Source: Neoceratodus forsteri (Eukaryota > Chordata > Ceratodontiformes > Ceratodontidae). Taken from it: a DNA stretch of 64,000 nucleotides. Each line of letters opens with the position of its first letter. Position 1 is the first letter of the stretch. Both the position numbers and the translations under genes were made by a program. The notes beneath the pieces were generated by a model. That model worked only from the letters and a program-made list of their open reading frames with translations, was not told the origin of the DNA and made no database searches. The DNA lies in the NCBI GenBank assembly GCA_016271365.2, contig CM057458.1, forward strand, positions 195,520,501 through 195,584,500. The letters are read 5' to 3'. Shown here piece after piece: positions 10,747-22,290 of this stretch.

Positions 10747-12732
10747 ACTTATAACATGGGTTCTTATTACACAACAAAAAATATGCAGAAACCTGTGTTT
10801 TTGCTGTTTAAATAGCAAAAAAAAAACTACTGTATCCTGCCACCTTGCAAAATGGTCTATAACAAATAATGCATACTGCACTGGTGTTATGCACATATAA
10901 ATATCACACTTACAGTACTGACATGAGCTGTGACATTTCTTGTGCATAATACTGTGTACTACACTTATGGTGACACAGCCCCCAAATCCAAATGCACACT
11001 ACTGTCAAACCTCTCTCTTTCTCTCTCTCTCTCTCCTCTCTTCTCTCTGTCTCCCCAATCACTGTGTATTTTGGGCACAAGCACAGATATTCACTTACAA
11101 GTGAAAGTAACACAGGATGACTCCCTCGCACTCACAGCGCTCAGCATTTCACTTCTGTGACAATCATTTGTGACAGGAATGGCAGAATATACATATACTA
11201 ATACACTACAGACTATGTGACACTCACAAGTGTAAAGTGTATGTGATGATGGCTGCACAATTATTCTTAGGGACAACACATGTCATTCAAGTTAGACAAC
11301 TAGAAGCTGTTTCACACCAGTTTCACTTAGCACTACTGTGACTGTATCACTCCATGCTACACAACTAGAGGACACGGTGCCACTTTCATTGTCTATCACT
11401 GTTGCAACCGCTTGCTCTTGCTCAGCCTCTCTCTCTCTGTCTCTTTCTGTATCTCTGAGCCACGATAAACACTACTTCAGTATGACTGTCAGCATAACCT
11501 CTGTGAAAGAGAAAGAGAGAGAGCAAGCGGCACACCACACTGCTGGACTCCACGGATCGGGTCACACTTGCCAGGCACACAGAGGATACTTTCTTGCAAT
11601 CGCTCTCCCACACTACTGCTCCTGGGGAACATTCACAGGCAACCTTGCACACACCAGGTAACAGTGGCACATGACTGCACTCACCGGAAGGTGTGCGGTG
11701 TCAAACACCCCTCTCTGATTCTCCCTTTCTCTGCCCCACATCATTGTATGCTGTTTTCCAGCGATTTGGCACTGAGAAACATCAACATGTGGACCTACAC
11801 ATATTTTGCCTCTAGCACATGTATTCATTGTTCTGTCGCTCGCTCCTCTGCTGTCTCGATCTCTCTTTCATTCTCGCACTCTCTCTCTCCAGTGGCTCTC
11901 TCTCTCTTGCTCACAGTCTCTGACACTTGGTCGCTCTCTCAGCCAGCCACACGGTGAAGGTTGTCTTTGGGGTAAACACTTGCAGAGGGACACCCTCGAA
12001 CATGCAACAGTTGTGTGGCTCTACCTCTTGCTCCATTTCCACCTGTCCCCATAGCATTGTCGGCAGTAGAGTTTGGGACCCGCAGGATGATATCTCCATT
12101 CCCCTTGCTCTCTCTATCATCCACTTCCCTACTGCCTCTCTCTCTCCTCCTCCTATTGGTGCCCTGACCATGCAGAGGGGACACTGTCTATCTTTGGGGG
12201 GAGGGGGAGGGAAGGCACTGAATGGGTACAGGACAACTTGCAGGATACAGATAGAAATGACGGATGCCATGCCTCTGAAATCTACCACTGTATCTCTCTC
12301 ACTGTCTCTCCCTCCACCGTCGAGGGGTACGTGCAACCGGGGATGCCAGCTAGGGACACAGGTGGCACTGATTTTGCAGGGAATGATGACTGCACATCGC
12401 AACAGACAAGACCTCGCTCTCTCTGGCACAATATTTTAACTGCCCCACTCACTCTCTCCCATATCTTGCTGTGTCTCTGTCACGCTGTACAAATGGCAGT
12501 ACAGTGGGGAGTTGAGTGTGCACTCTGTCCCTGGAGGTCCATGGAGCAGGTGGGTGGGGATCCTAACTGTGGAGAGACTCGCACTCAGTGTGGTGAGTGA
12601 CCAGTAAGGGGGGCACTACCAAGCGGAGCACCAGAGCTTACATGTATACACAACAGGCACAATATGTATGTCACAAAACCTGCTGCGGGCACATACAACT
12701 AGATGAACGGATCTTTATGTATTGGACATGGG

Positions 12733-12770
<38 letters not shown>

Positions 12771-13040
12771 TGTGTGATAAGGGGGTATTGCAACCAGAAG
12801 GAGAGGGGAGGACGAAGACAACGGGAATGTCATAAAGCCGATCAGCTATTTGCTGACCGCCGTTATGCAAATGAAACTGATGAAGTGCCCTCTGATTGGA
12901 GCGTTTCATTCATTTCAACGACACAAAGTTTCCGGCCATAAACTGTGAACATTTTCATACTTCGCTTGCATGATCATTGGTCTGTCAGGGATGAGCCCAG
13001 CGCAGCTAGTCCATGACACACCTCTGAAATGCCATTCTCT
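10747..13040. other. CT/CA-rich block without a recognisable gene
   Basis: Polypyrimidine runs (about 11,015-11,050, 11,430-11,455, 11,860-11,910, 12,290-12,310) alternate with CACACT-rich sequence. A stem pairs 11,408-11,417 (CCGCTTGCTC) with 11,521-11,530 (GAGCAAGCGG) and continues into the flanking CT and GA tracts. Open frames here reach 172 codons but are low-complexity and lack family motifs. It may be one decayed element, but no ends were found. Confidence 0.4.
12738..12776 (+). repeat. (GT)n microsatellite
   Basis: About 19 GT units with one A interruption. Confidence 0.95.
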
Positions 13041-13044
13041 TGTG

Positions 13045-13452
13045 CAAGTGCAAGCAACGTAAAAATGAAGACCGACTGTTAAGGTCAACTGGTACTAGTA
13101 GATTAGTTATTCCTAGTACAAACACAAATATGGGGGAGCGTGCTTTCATATTCTGTGCTACTAAAAACTGGAATAATCTACCTGAGCCTTTACAGTCTGC
13201 TCCTAGTCATAAAGTCTTCAAACTGAAAGTTAAGAAATATTTATGTAGTCAATTGCATTGTACTTGCTTTGTATAGAATTGTACTGAATTTCTTTTTTTT
13301 GTTAATATTTATGTGATTTGACATGTACATTTTTTTATTCTGTAGCATCTATGCTGTTTGTGTTGCAGCCCAGGGTCATACATGAAAAAGGACATTGGCT
13401 CATTGTATTTACCTGGTAAACAAAAGTTTAAATACATAAATAAATAAAACTA
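13045..13452 (+). mobile_element. L2/Rex-type LINE 3' end
   Basis: A 78-codon frame (13,040-13,276) carries the RT C-terminus: RLLRSTGTSRLVIP, then GERAFIFCATKNWNNLP, then HKVFKLKVKKYL, the LRS / G.RAF..A...WN.LP / FK..LK.YL pattern. The 3' UTR continues to CCAGGGTCATACATGAAAA and TTACCTGGTAAACAAA and ends in an AAATA-type repeat. It is 5' truncated. The frame is intact over its remaining length. Confidence 0.8.
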
Positions 13453-13808
13453 CCTCAAGGGTATAAATAAGGTCCAAGAACATAACATCGTTCAGAGAAG
13501 AAGAGGTCCAAGAACAAGGGGACATGATATGAGATGGGGGGGTTAGACTCTGTGGTAATGTAAGGAAGTCTTTCTTCACAGAAAGGGTGGTGGACACATA
13601 GAACAACCTCCCAGCAGAAGGAGTGGGCGCAAAAATGGTGGGGGAATTTAAAAGTGCATGAGATGAACATAAAGCAACGTTAAAAATAGGGAACAAAGGG
13701 TAAGCCGCAGGTCAGGTAGGGAATGTGGTTTAAGCACTGGGTAGGAAAAATGGGCAGACTAAATGGGCCCAGTGGTCATTATCTGCTGTCAAATTCTGTG
13801 TTTCTATG
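13453..13808 (+). mobile_element. CR1 LINE 3' end
   Basis: Broken frames give RGHDMRWGG, KEVFLHRKGGGH and NLPAEG-type text, the end of CR1 ORF2 (GHDMRLGG...FFTERVVDTWN.LP.EVVG). The 3' end ACTAAATGGGCCCAGTGGTCATTATCTGCTGTC...TTTCTATGAG is a CR1-type terminus. It directly abuts the preceding LINE tail, so one inserted next to the other. Confidence 0.75.
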
Positions 13809-13929
13809 AGGCAGCCCAGGCGGTAGCCATAAGGGGTTCCTGCAGTCAGTCAGGTTACCCAAGCTAGACAGGTAGCATAGGAGGAGACTGAGGGACCCAT
13901 CACTAGCACAAGACACGGGAAGCCATCAT

Positions 13930-14080
13930 AAAAACTAGAGAAAGAAAGATCTATTGGCCGATGGCATTCCAGCAGAGGTATGCCAGGCAGTGGGGATTCT
14001 GGTGGGCCCATTATTGGCGGATGCACTGCAAGACTCGTGGCAGGTGGTAGCCAACCAACCAGACCATGGTTGATGCAGCC
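13930..14080 (+). pseudogene. L1/Tx1 RT fragment
   Basis: Reads ADGIPAEVCQAVG, then GPLLADALQDSW, and after a break the ITVLT.KGKDPLQCSS block that falls inside the foldback at 14,081. This is the start of an L1/Tx1 RT (PAE.Y......ILVG.LL......, AAITVL.KKGKDP). Frameshifts are present. Confidence 0.55.
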
Positions 14081-14174
14081 ATTACAGTTTTGACCAACAA
14101 GGGGAAGGACCCCCTCCAGTGTTCCAGCTACAACACTGGAAAGGGTCCTTCCCCTTCTTGGCTAAAACTGTAAT
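14081..14174. repeat. Foldback made of two inverted copies of one L1 RT segment
   Basis: Arms 14,081-14,123 and 14,132-14,174 pair over 38 of 43 positions around an 8-nt loop. Each arm encodes, on its own strand, the KKGKDP region of an L1/Tx1 RT, so the hairpin is an inverted duplication of coding sequence. Confidence 0.85.
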
Positions 14175-14399
14175 GATTACAGCACTGAAGAGGGCAGGGT
14201 GGCAGATGAAGTTGAGAGTCATGGAGGACAGAGCACAAGTGGAACTGGGAAGGCGGGGGGTATAGATGAAAAAGAGGGAGGGGATGTTAGAAAGGCAACA
14301 TTAGAGGGGAGGGAGAAAAGGGGGGCAGTGGTGGGTGGAGCAGGGAAAGGTAGTTTCTACAGGAGGTGGGGTTGAAGGGCGTAGGTGGTAATCATAGTT

Positions 14400-14774
14400 C
14401 AGGGGGGGATTTAGTAGTGAAGGGGATGGGATGGGCTAAGATGAGGGGAGAACAGCAAGGTAGGAGAGTGGCTGTCTACCAGGAATGACAGCAGAACTCA
14501 TATACTTGGTGGTGTGCCCACTGACACAGGAAATGGGAAGCCACATGAGGTGGTACTCCTAGGTACTAATGACCTAGCTGGATGCATAGTAGGGGCAGTG
14601 CAGGAGAGGTGCAGAGTGGTGGGGCAGATTTGTAGTGGGTAGGCTAGATCGGTAGCGTTCATGAAAGTGCTGCCAATACCTAGAGATAGCACAGCTAAGA
14701 AACGCAGGATTGAATAGTTTAATGGGTGGCTGAGGAAATGGTGTAGGGAGGAGGGATTTGGATTTGTAGTGAAG
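14400..14774 (+). pseudogene. CR1 ORF1 fragment (SGNH esterase-like)
   Basis: Broken frames give VVLLGTNDLAG, then GAVQERCRVVGQI, then VLPIPRDSTAKKRRIE and FNGWLRKWCREEGFGF. This is the C-terminal half of the SGNH/GDSL esterase-like domain that CR1 ORF1 proteins carry (GTND block, then R...I..FN.WL..WC...G). The N-terminal GDS block is absent. A second, separate ORF1 segment starts about 230 bp further on, so this piece belongs to another CR1 copy or to a duplication. Confidence 0.6.
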
Positions 14775-16915
14775 TAGGAGAAGGGGAAAAAGAAACTGAA
14801 ATTGTTAGGAGAACAGAGGGGGCATTTGGGCTAGGAAACCAAACAGAGGTGATGGAAAGAAGGGCAAGAGGGGCTAATGAGCAAGGGAATACTGATGAGG
14901 GGAAGGACAATGCCAAGGAAAGGAAGACAGTGCCAGGCACCCTAGAAAATGGGAGGGACGGAGGTGCATTCAGGTGAAGTGAGCATGAGGACATTGTAGT
15001 GAGGGAAGATAAAGCCGTGTGGGGGAGAAAGGTGAAAACTGACGGAGAACAGTTAAGTAGGGAATTCATAGACTGCAGGGGTATGTGGATAGTAGGGGAC
15101 TTCATAATTAGAGGCATCAAATGGGAGAAGGTGAGGGGGATGAAGAGCTCTATTACTGCCAAGTGCATGCTGGGCATGACCGCGCTCACGGCAAGGCACA
15201 AGGGGGAACCCCCCACGTCATAGTGTATCTGCACATGAATGATCTAGAGTTGAACAGTGTGATGGAAGTACCAGCTAGATTCAAGGATTTGGCTAGAATC
15301 TGTCAGGAGGTGGGGAACACAGTCCCGCCGGTGCCAAAAGCCAGCGCTGATAGAAAGGGTAGAATTGAGGAATTCAATTCATGGCTGAGGGGGTGGTGCA
15401 AGGAAAAGGTTTCGGTCTGGTGGAAGAATGGGGTAGGACATGGGATAATGTAGAGCTTTATGCACCTGACAGGCTGCATCTAAGCAAGTGGGGGGGGGCA
15501 CAAGGATCCTAAAAGATAAATTGGATAACTACGTATGGGAAGGTCTACATTTAAACTAAACAGGGTGGGAGAAGCAGGGAATAGCCTAGCTAGCATTCCC
15601 CCCTCAAAATGGGGCAGGTGGGGCAGTAAGGACTGGCAGGGAGGTAGGGGGCTATTTGGTGGAGAGGATTTATCTGCAAATGCTCAGAGTTTGAGGAACA
15701 AAATGGTGGACGAGGGCCTGGACATAGTGGCTATAACTGAGACCTGGTGGTCAGAGCATCATACGTGAGAGATGGGCATACCGGGGTACAGACTTTTTTG
15801 AAAGGACAGGGCTGGAAGAAAGGGGGGGAGTAACATTGTACATCAAGGATGACATTAGAACAATGGTAGGGCAGGAGGAGCAAGGGGAGACGGAGGTCCT
15901 GTAGGTCAGTCTGGATAAATGGACTGGAGCATGAGTAAGACTAGCAGTTATTTACAGACCTCCTACACAGCAAGAGGAAGGGGATAGGCAGATGTCGCAG
16001 GTGGTTAAACGGATGGCACTCAAGGGGGAGCTCCTCCTAGTGGGGGACCTAAACCTCCCAGATGTGGACTGGGAAATCCTGACTGCAGCATCAGCCAGGA
16101 GCAGAGACATCTTAGATTCACTGCAAGGTGCTTTCATGCAACAGCTGGTTAGGGAGCCCACGGGGAGGGGGGGTTGCATTCTGGATGTGGTCCTCACCAG
16201 CGGGGATAGTGTGGGAGAAGTTGTGGGAGACAGCGTGGGTACAAACTACCTCAATACAGTGAGTTTCAGGGTAAGGGCGGGGAGGGAAACAGATAGGACC
16301 AGCATGAAGGTCATGGACTTAAGGCAGACGGACTTTACCAGAATGAGGGAGATATTCAGGGAAGAAATGGAGGAAAAGGGGAGAATAGGAGACATGGAAG
16401 AATTATGGGAATCTGTTGGGGGCTTGCTGAAAGCCACTGAACTCTGCAAAAAGAAAATAAGAAGAGAAAAAAAGGAGGCCACTCTGGTTTACCAGGGAGG
16501 TGGCAGAGCAATTAGGGGGAAAAAAGGGTATTCAGAACATATAAGAAGTCCCAAAGGAAGGAGGACAGGGAGATGTACAGAGAGAAGTTGGGGGTGGTAA
16601 GGCAGAAGATTAAGAGGGCCAAAGCTGATACAGAAGAGAGAACTGCTAGGCAGGCCAAATTGGGGAGGGGGGGGGGATAAAACTTTTTTTTGGTATGTGG
16701 GAGAGAAGAGGAAGGTGAGGCAGGGGTTAGTACTGGTGAGGGGGGGCAGGGTGTACAAGTGGAGGGAGCCTTTGAGAAGGCAGAGGTGCTTAATAGCTAC
16801 TTCTGCTCAGTCTTCATGGTGGAGTGGTAAGGAAGGGGACCTATGTTAAAAGGGAGGGGAGGGGAAGACAAAAGGGTGGATCCAAGCCTGTTCAGTGAAG
16901 ACGGGGTTAGAGATC
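14775..16915 (+). mobile_element. CR1-A, left part: ORF1 end and ORF2 endonuclease
   Basis: ORF1 esterase-like blocks come first: IVGDFIIRGI at about 15,090 (block I, with Ser of GDS changed to Phe), CMLGMTAL, YLHMNDLE in place of GTND, and RIEEFNSWLRGWC at about 15,360. ORF2 starts near 15,660 with NAQSLRNKMVDE, DIVAITETWWSEH, then AVIYRPPT, GDLNLPDVDWE at about 16,050 and a long linker open to 16,600. These are the ordered endonuclease motifs of CR1. Frameshifts separate them. The element stops at about 16,915, where an L2-type LINE begins on the other strand, and resumes at 20,166 with the RT. Confidence 0.8.
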
Positions 16916-18069
16916 AATCAATCTATCATTTTATTTAGCCAGACATATACACCATTGAGCAAGCTCATTTACAAGGTGGTCATGGGCAATAGTACATTGC
17001 AGTTTAGTACAAGCAAAATACAGATGAGTTAAGGTAGTGAAAAAAAAAAAAAAATATGTAGAAACCACTGTACAACAGTAAGTTGCAAATCGGAACAAGC
17101 ACAACTCCAATAGGGTAGTACAAAAATGTAATACATGTACAGGTGAACCATGGAAGGCCAATATCAAGTGCCTGTCAAAAATGGTGAACACATATAATTC
17201 AGAGCAAAATTTATGTAGAAAGTAGGGGAGCAAGAATCCAAGTCACTCTAAGGACAATAGTAAGGTAGAGATGGTAAGAATGGGGGGGCAGCTAAGAAGA
17301 AACTAGGTATGATAGAGGTAGCTGAGCGGAATAAGAAGGCCAGAGTGAATTAAGAGAGCTAGGCAACCTTAATAGGGAGGAATCTTAATCAACAATTAGC
17401 TGCAAAATTTGTAAGCGGAGCATGATGTAGATTGATCAGTGTCTACGAAAACAGTTGCAGGCTTCCGACAACAGTATGGTTAATGAAGCTTTAATGAGAA
17501 TATACCTGGGAGTGAGATGAGTTTTAAGGATTTTTGCATGGTATTCCATAACGATGGGATGAGAAGTTGATGGCAGCCACCCCATATGCCGTGTTCAGTT
17601 TAGAAATCTGGAAGTAGAGTAAGGAGAAACTTCTCAAGCCATACGATCCCTTGGCCCATGTGAAGAGACTTGAGATGTAGTTAGGCAGATTATTGGATAG
17701 TGCTCTATGAAGTCAAAGTAGGGCATTTCTTTTTCTCCTGGCTGAGAGTAAAGGCCACCCTGATTCCTGGTACAGTAGGCAGTGGTGAGTGCGAAGAGGT
17801 AGATTGAAGATGAATCTTAGGGCCCTGTGGTAGAGCGTGTCAGGTTTGTTGAGCACTGCTACAGGGCAATGCATGTAGAGAAAGTCGGCGTAGTCCAATA
17901 GAGGCAAACATGTAGTTTGTACTAGCCTCTTTCTGGCTTCCAGGGTGAGCAGATGTTTAATACGATAGAATAAGCCTAGCCGCTGTCTTAATTTCTTTGA
18001 GACTTCATTCAGATGGTGTAGAAAGTTAAGCTTATTATCCAGCCAGAACCCAAGATATTTAAAGGTTTC

Positions 18070-18075
18070 AACTAT
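18070..18075 (+). repeat. Target-site duplication of CR1-B, left (AACTAT)
   Basis: Matches 19,516-19,521. Removing CR1-B and one copy restores the L2-type reading frame. Confidence 0.75.
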
Positions 18076-19515
18076 GTTCAGATGTAGTCCCCTTCTACAA
18101 AAGTGGGAACAAAGAGAAAGCGGGGAACTACAGACCAGTCAGCCTCACCTCGGTAGTGGGGAAGATCATGGAAGCACTACTGAAGGAGAGATTGGTGGAA
18201 CATCTGGTTGTCAATGGACTACAGGACCCAAGGCAGCATGGTTTCACCAGGGGGAGGTCATGTCAGACCAACCTCAATGAATTTTTTGACTGGGTGACTA
18301 GGGAGGTGGATCAGGGGAGGGCAGTGGACATGGCCTATCTGAACTTCAGCAAGGCCTTTGACACTGTGCCACATAGAAGACTGTTGCACAAACTGAGGAA
18401 TATGGGTGTGGGCAGGACAGTAGTGTGGTGGGTAGGTAACTGGCTGGGCGGCAGGACACAGAGGGTGGTGGTAAATGGCTGCCACTCCACTAAGGGGAGA
18501 AGAGACCAGTTGGGTACCACAGGGATCAGTGCTGGGACCGGTCCTATTCAATATCTTCATCAGTGACATTGTGCAGGACCTAGAAGGCAGAATTTCACTG
18601 TTCGCTGATGACACAAAGCTCTGTAACAGAGTAGACACACCAGAGGGTGTAGAAAGAATGAGAAAGGACCTGCAGAAACTTGAAGAATGGTCAGGGGTTT
18701 GGCAGTTGAAATTCAATGCAAGGAAGTGCAAGATAATGCATACGGGCACAAAACCCTGGCACAATATATCAGTTGGGGGTGAGGATATAGCATGCACCAA
18801 GCAGGAAAGGGATCTTGGGGTTATCATCTCTGATGACCTCAAGGCAGGGAAACAGTGTGACAAGGCAGCAGGTAGAGCAAATAGGATGCTGGGATGCATA
18901 GGCAGGGTCATCACCAGCAGGAAAAGGGAAGTCATAATTCCACTATACAAGACACTAGTGAGGCCCCACCTGGAGTACACTGTACAGTTCTGGAGACCTT
19001 ACCTACGTAAGGACATAGACAGGATAGAGAAGGTTCAGAGGAGGGCAACAAAGATGGTGCATGGATTGCATTACAAGTCCTGTGAGGACAGGTTGAAGGA
19101 ACTGAACATGTACTCCCTGGAGGAAAGGAGGGAGAGAGGGGATATAATAGAGACATACAAGTATCTTACAGGGAAGAACAGGGTGCAGGAATACACTATT
19201 TTTAAGCGAAAAAGATGTTCCAGGACTAGAGGGCATGTGATGAAGTTGGAGGGAGGATGATTCAGAGGAAACATGAGGAAGAATTTCTTCACAGAACAGG
19301 TGGTGGACAAGTGGAACACCCTGCCAGAGGAAGTGGTGGGGGCTGAAACAATCATGGGATTTAAGAATGTATGAGATGGACATAAAGGAATTCTGGAGGT
19401 CAGGGGTAAGGGGCAACAGACTTCTTGGAAAACATAAACCGAACTTACAAGCTCAAATGGGCAGACTAGGTGGGCCATAGGCCCTTATCTGCCGACACTG
19501 TCTATGTATCTATGT
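18076..19515 (+). mobile_element. CR1-B LINE (5' truncated RT) inserted in L2-type LINE A
   Basis: Starts inside the RT (VVPFYKSGNKE), followed by YRPVSLTSVVGK, HGFTRGRSCQTN, FSKAFDTVPHRRLLHKL. After a frameshift near 18,500 a 261-codon frame (18,475-19,260) carries WVPQGSVLGPVLFNIFISD, LFADDTKLCNR with the catalytic Asp pair intact, [13 protein letters not shown], and [12 protein letters not shown]. The 3' UTR ends GACACTGTCTATGTATCTATGT. Both flanks carry the 6-bp direct repeat AACTAT (18,070-18,075 and 19,516-19,521). It is the youngest layer of this stack. Confidence 0.9.
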
Positions 19516-19521
19516 AACTAT
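19516..19521 (+). repeat. Target-site duplication of CR1-B, right (AACTAT)
   Basis: Partner of 18,070-18,075. Confidence 0.75.
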
Positions 19522-20165
19522 TTCGAGGGATTCATCTAGTGGTGTTAGGATCTGGGGCGTGTGCGATGGTCCCGGGGCTAGCTTTGGAGAGAGAATCATA
19601 GCTTTAGTGTTTCTGGCATTGAGGAGCAGTTCGTGTCTGATAAGATTATGTTGGAGGGTGATAAAATCTTGCTGTAAACTCTCTTGGGCCATACATTAGC
19701 TGAGCAGAGGTGTGAATCCAGGTTATTGATGTAAATAGCAAAGGGGATTGGGCCTAGTACAGAGCCTTGGAGAACACCTCTTAGAAGCGTTTTTTGAGGA
19801 GACAGATCACCTGCAGCTTTGACCTGTTGTAATCTGTTGGTAAGGTAGTTGGAGAACCATTTGATTGCTGAACTATCGAGTCCGATATTGCTCAAGGCTA
19901 CGAGCAAAATGTTGTGATCCACAGTGTCGAAGGCCTTACTAAGATCAAGAAAAAGGGCAAACACATATTTCTTAGAATCCAGTGCGATTTGCCAATCTGT
20001 AGTTACCTTCGCAAGTGCAGTTGCAGAACTGTGTTTGACTCTGAATCCTGATTGTGCCGGGTTTAATAGGTCAAGTGAATCCAAGTGTTCTCTGATTTGG
20101 ACATTGACGATTTTTTCAAGGAGTTTTGACAGGACGGATAAAGTTTTGACAGAACGAATGAACTG

Positions 20166-21715
20166 GGAAGATTGAAGGTGGACAAGGCAATGGGGCCGGG
20201 TGGCTTACATCCTAGGGTACTCAAGGAACTAAAGGAGGAGCTGGCAGCACCTCTGACGAGGTTGTTTAACTTGTCCCTGGATTCAGGGTGGGTGCCAAGA
20301 GACTGGAAGAAAGTGGATGTGGTGCCACTGCATAAAAGGGGCAGCAAGAAGGAGGTGGAGAATTATTGCCCGGTCAGCCTCACCTCGGTGGTGGGGAAGG
20401 TGATGGAGGTACTAATAAAGGAAAGGGTGATAGACTACCTTGTGGTCAGTGGACTGCAGGATGACAGGTAGCATGCCTTCACAACTGGGAAGTCATGCCA
20501 GAGGAACCTAATAGTTGTTTGATTGGGTGATGAAGGTAGTCGATCAGGTAGGGACAGTGGATGTGACCTATCTGGACTTCAGAAAGGCCTTCAACACCAT
20601 CCCTCATAGAAGGCTGGTAAATAAGTTGGAAAGCTTAGGGATGGAACTGAAAATAACTAGGTGGGTGGAAAACAAGTTAAAGGACAGAAGCCAGAGTGTG
20701 GTGGTTAATGGGGTGCATTCCAGGGAGAAGGGGGTTATGAGCAGGGTGCCCCAGGGGTTGGTACTGGGACCCCTCCTTTTTAATATCTATATCAGTAATA
20801 TAATGGAGGGGAAGGTGATGCCCATTTGCAGATGATACGAAGATCTGCAATAGGGCGGACACACCGGGGGGGTGGGGAGTGGAGTCTATGATGCAAGAAA
20901 TTCTGGAATGGCGGTAGGAAATTTGGCAGCTGAAATTCAGTGCCAAGAAGTGTACAGTAATGCACATGGACTGTAAAAACCTGCAAGCTGCTTACACACT
21001 AGGGGGAAGGTAATTAAGTCAACTGAGCAGGAGAGGGATTTGGGGATTATAACATCAAACAACCTTAAGGTGGGTAACCAATGCAGCAAGGCAAATATAA
21101 TGCTGGTGTGCATTTGGGGTATAACAACTAGAAGGAGGCAGGTGTTGATACCTCTTTCTAAAACCATGATGAGATCTCACCTGGAGTATGGGGTCCAGTT
21201 CTAGACACCTGATCTATGCTAGGACATAGATGGAATTGACAGGGTTCAGAGAAGGGCAACCAAAATGGTGTAAGGTATGCAGAGGTAGCCCTGTGAGGGG
21301 AAGTGGAGGGAACTGGACGTGTACTCATTGGAGATTAGAAGGGAGAGGGGGGACATGATGGAAACATTTAAGTATTTGAAGGAGATTAATGAGGTGAGGG
21401 GAAGGGGAGCTCATTTACAAGGAAAGTGGGTGCTAAAACTAGAGGTCATAGTCTACGATTAGAGGGAGGAAGATTTAAAGGTAAGATGAGGGTGTGCTTC
21501 TTCACGGAGAGGGTGGTGGAGTCCTGGAACAGCCTACCTGAGGAGTTCTGGGGGCCAAAATGGTGGAGAGATTCAAGAGCGCATAGAACAGACATAAAGG
21601 GTTGACGGGTGGGGGGGGGGAGGAGGTCCCTTCACAAAGATGATGAATAGGAGGGATAAGGGGCAGACTCGATGGGCCAGAGAGGTCCTTTTCTGTTGTC
21701 ATATTTCTGTGAGTC
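20166..21715 (+). mobile_element. CR1-A, right part: RT and 3' end
   Basis: Begins GRLKVDKAMGPGGLHPRVLKELKEEL, then DWKKVDVVPLHKRGSKKEVENY, LDFRKAFNTIPHRRLVNKL, RVPQGLVLGPLLFNIYIS, and after a frameshift FADDTKICNRADTP at about 20,830. The RT C-terminus follows in broken frames with [13 protein letters not shown] text, and the 3' UTR ends GATGGGCCAGAGAGGTCCTTTTCTGTTGTC...TTTCTGTGAG. It supplies the RT missing from 14,775-16,915, in the same orientation, so the two parts are one CR1 split by L2-type LINE A. It differs clearly from CR1-B (VDYLVVSGLQDDR against VEHLVVNGLQDPR), so it is another subfamily. Confidence 0.85.
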
Positions 21716-21721
21716 TGTGCT

Positions 21722-22290
21722 TAACTTGGGATGATAACACTTTTTGTGCACCTGATAGGTCGCCTCTTAGCAGGAGGGGAACCAGGCAACTTGGGTGCAG
21801 TATCCCGGGTTTCCCGGAGGAGGGGAAGCCAGGCCTCCAAGTACAAAACAAAAGGTGGGCAGTAAGTGAAGAGAGTGGAGAGAACAGAAGGGGGCTTGGG
21901 TGGGGTTTTCCCAAGGAGGGGGCAGTCGCCACCCTCAGATAAAATGCACAGTAAAGGGGGAGAATGGGAGGAACAAAAGGGGGTTTGGAGTGAGGGAGGG
22001 CAAGGGGAAGACCAAGGGAAGAAGAAAGAAGGGGCAGGCAACTAGGCAGAGGAAGAAGGAGGCATTTGGCCAGGAAAGAGAGGAGGGAATCAGAAGTGGT
22101 GGAGGGTAGTGCCCCTCTGTGCTAGTTGTCTGGGGAACAAAATGGATGACCTGCAGGCCATGACGGCAGAGGGGAGAGTGGATCTGGTGGTAGTCACCAA
22201 GACCTAGGCTACTCGGAACCATGACAGGGGAGAAGAGCATCAGAAACCACCTGGCAGGGTGATGTCAGTTACACCCGAAGGCTCCATACC
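21722..22290 (+). mobile_element. CR1-E fragment: ORF1 end and start of endonuclease
   Basis: The start (TTTGTGCACCTGATAGGTCGCCTCTTAGCAGG in two parts) matches the ORF1 end of CR1-A at about 15,450-15,500 (TTTATGCACCTGACAGGCTG...). It then runs purine-rich to NKMDDLQAMTAEGRVDLVVVTKT at about 22,140-22,205, the first endonuclease block (NK.DDL......D.V..TET). It has stops and is truncated at both ends. It follows immediately after the CR1-A tail. Confidence 0.65.

Larger units (their letters stand above)
16917..20165 (-). mobile_element. L2-type LINE A (5' truncated), split by CR1-B
   Basis: Minus-strand RT runs from about 20,165: LSKLLEKIVNVQIREHLDSL, NPAQSGFRVKHS, LFLDLSKAFDTVDH, RGVLQGSVLGPIPFAIYIN, then NARNTKAMIL and LTPLDESLEIV to 19,522. 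The frame is interrupted by CR1-B and resumes at 18,069 with ETFKYLGFWLDNKL, LRQRLGLFYRI, LPLLDYADFLY, RTHHCLLYQESGW. The 3' end is at about 16,917. The text joins without loss across CR1-B, so this is one LINE. It is missing its endonuclease (5' truncation inside the RT) and lies within CR1-A. Confidence 0.85.

Noticed and set aside
11910..12440. Overlapping frames of about 170 codons on both strands
   Set aside because: Low-complexity CT/CA and G-run translation; no family features.
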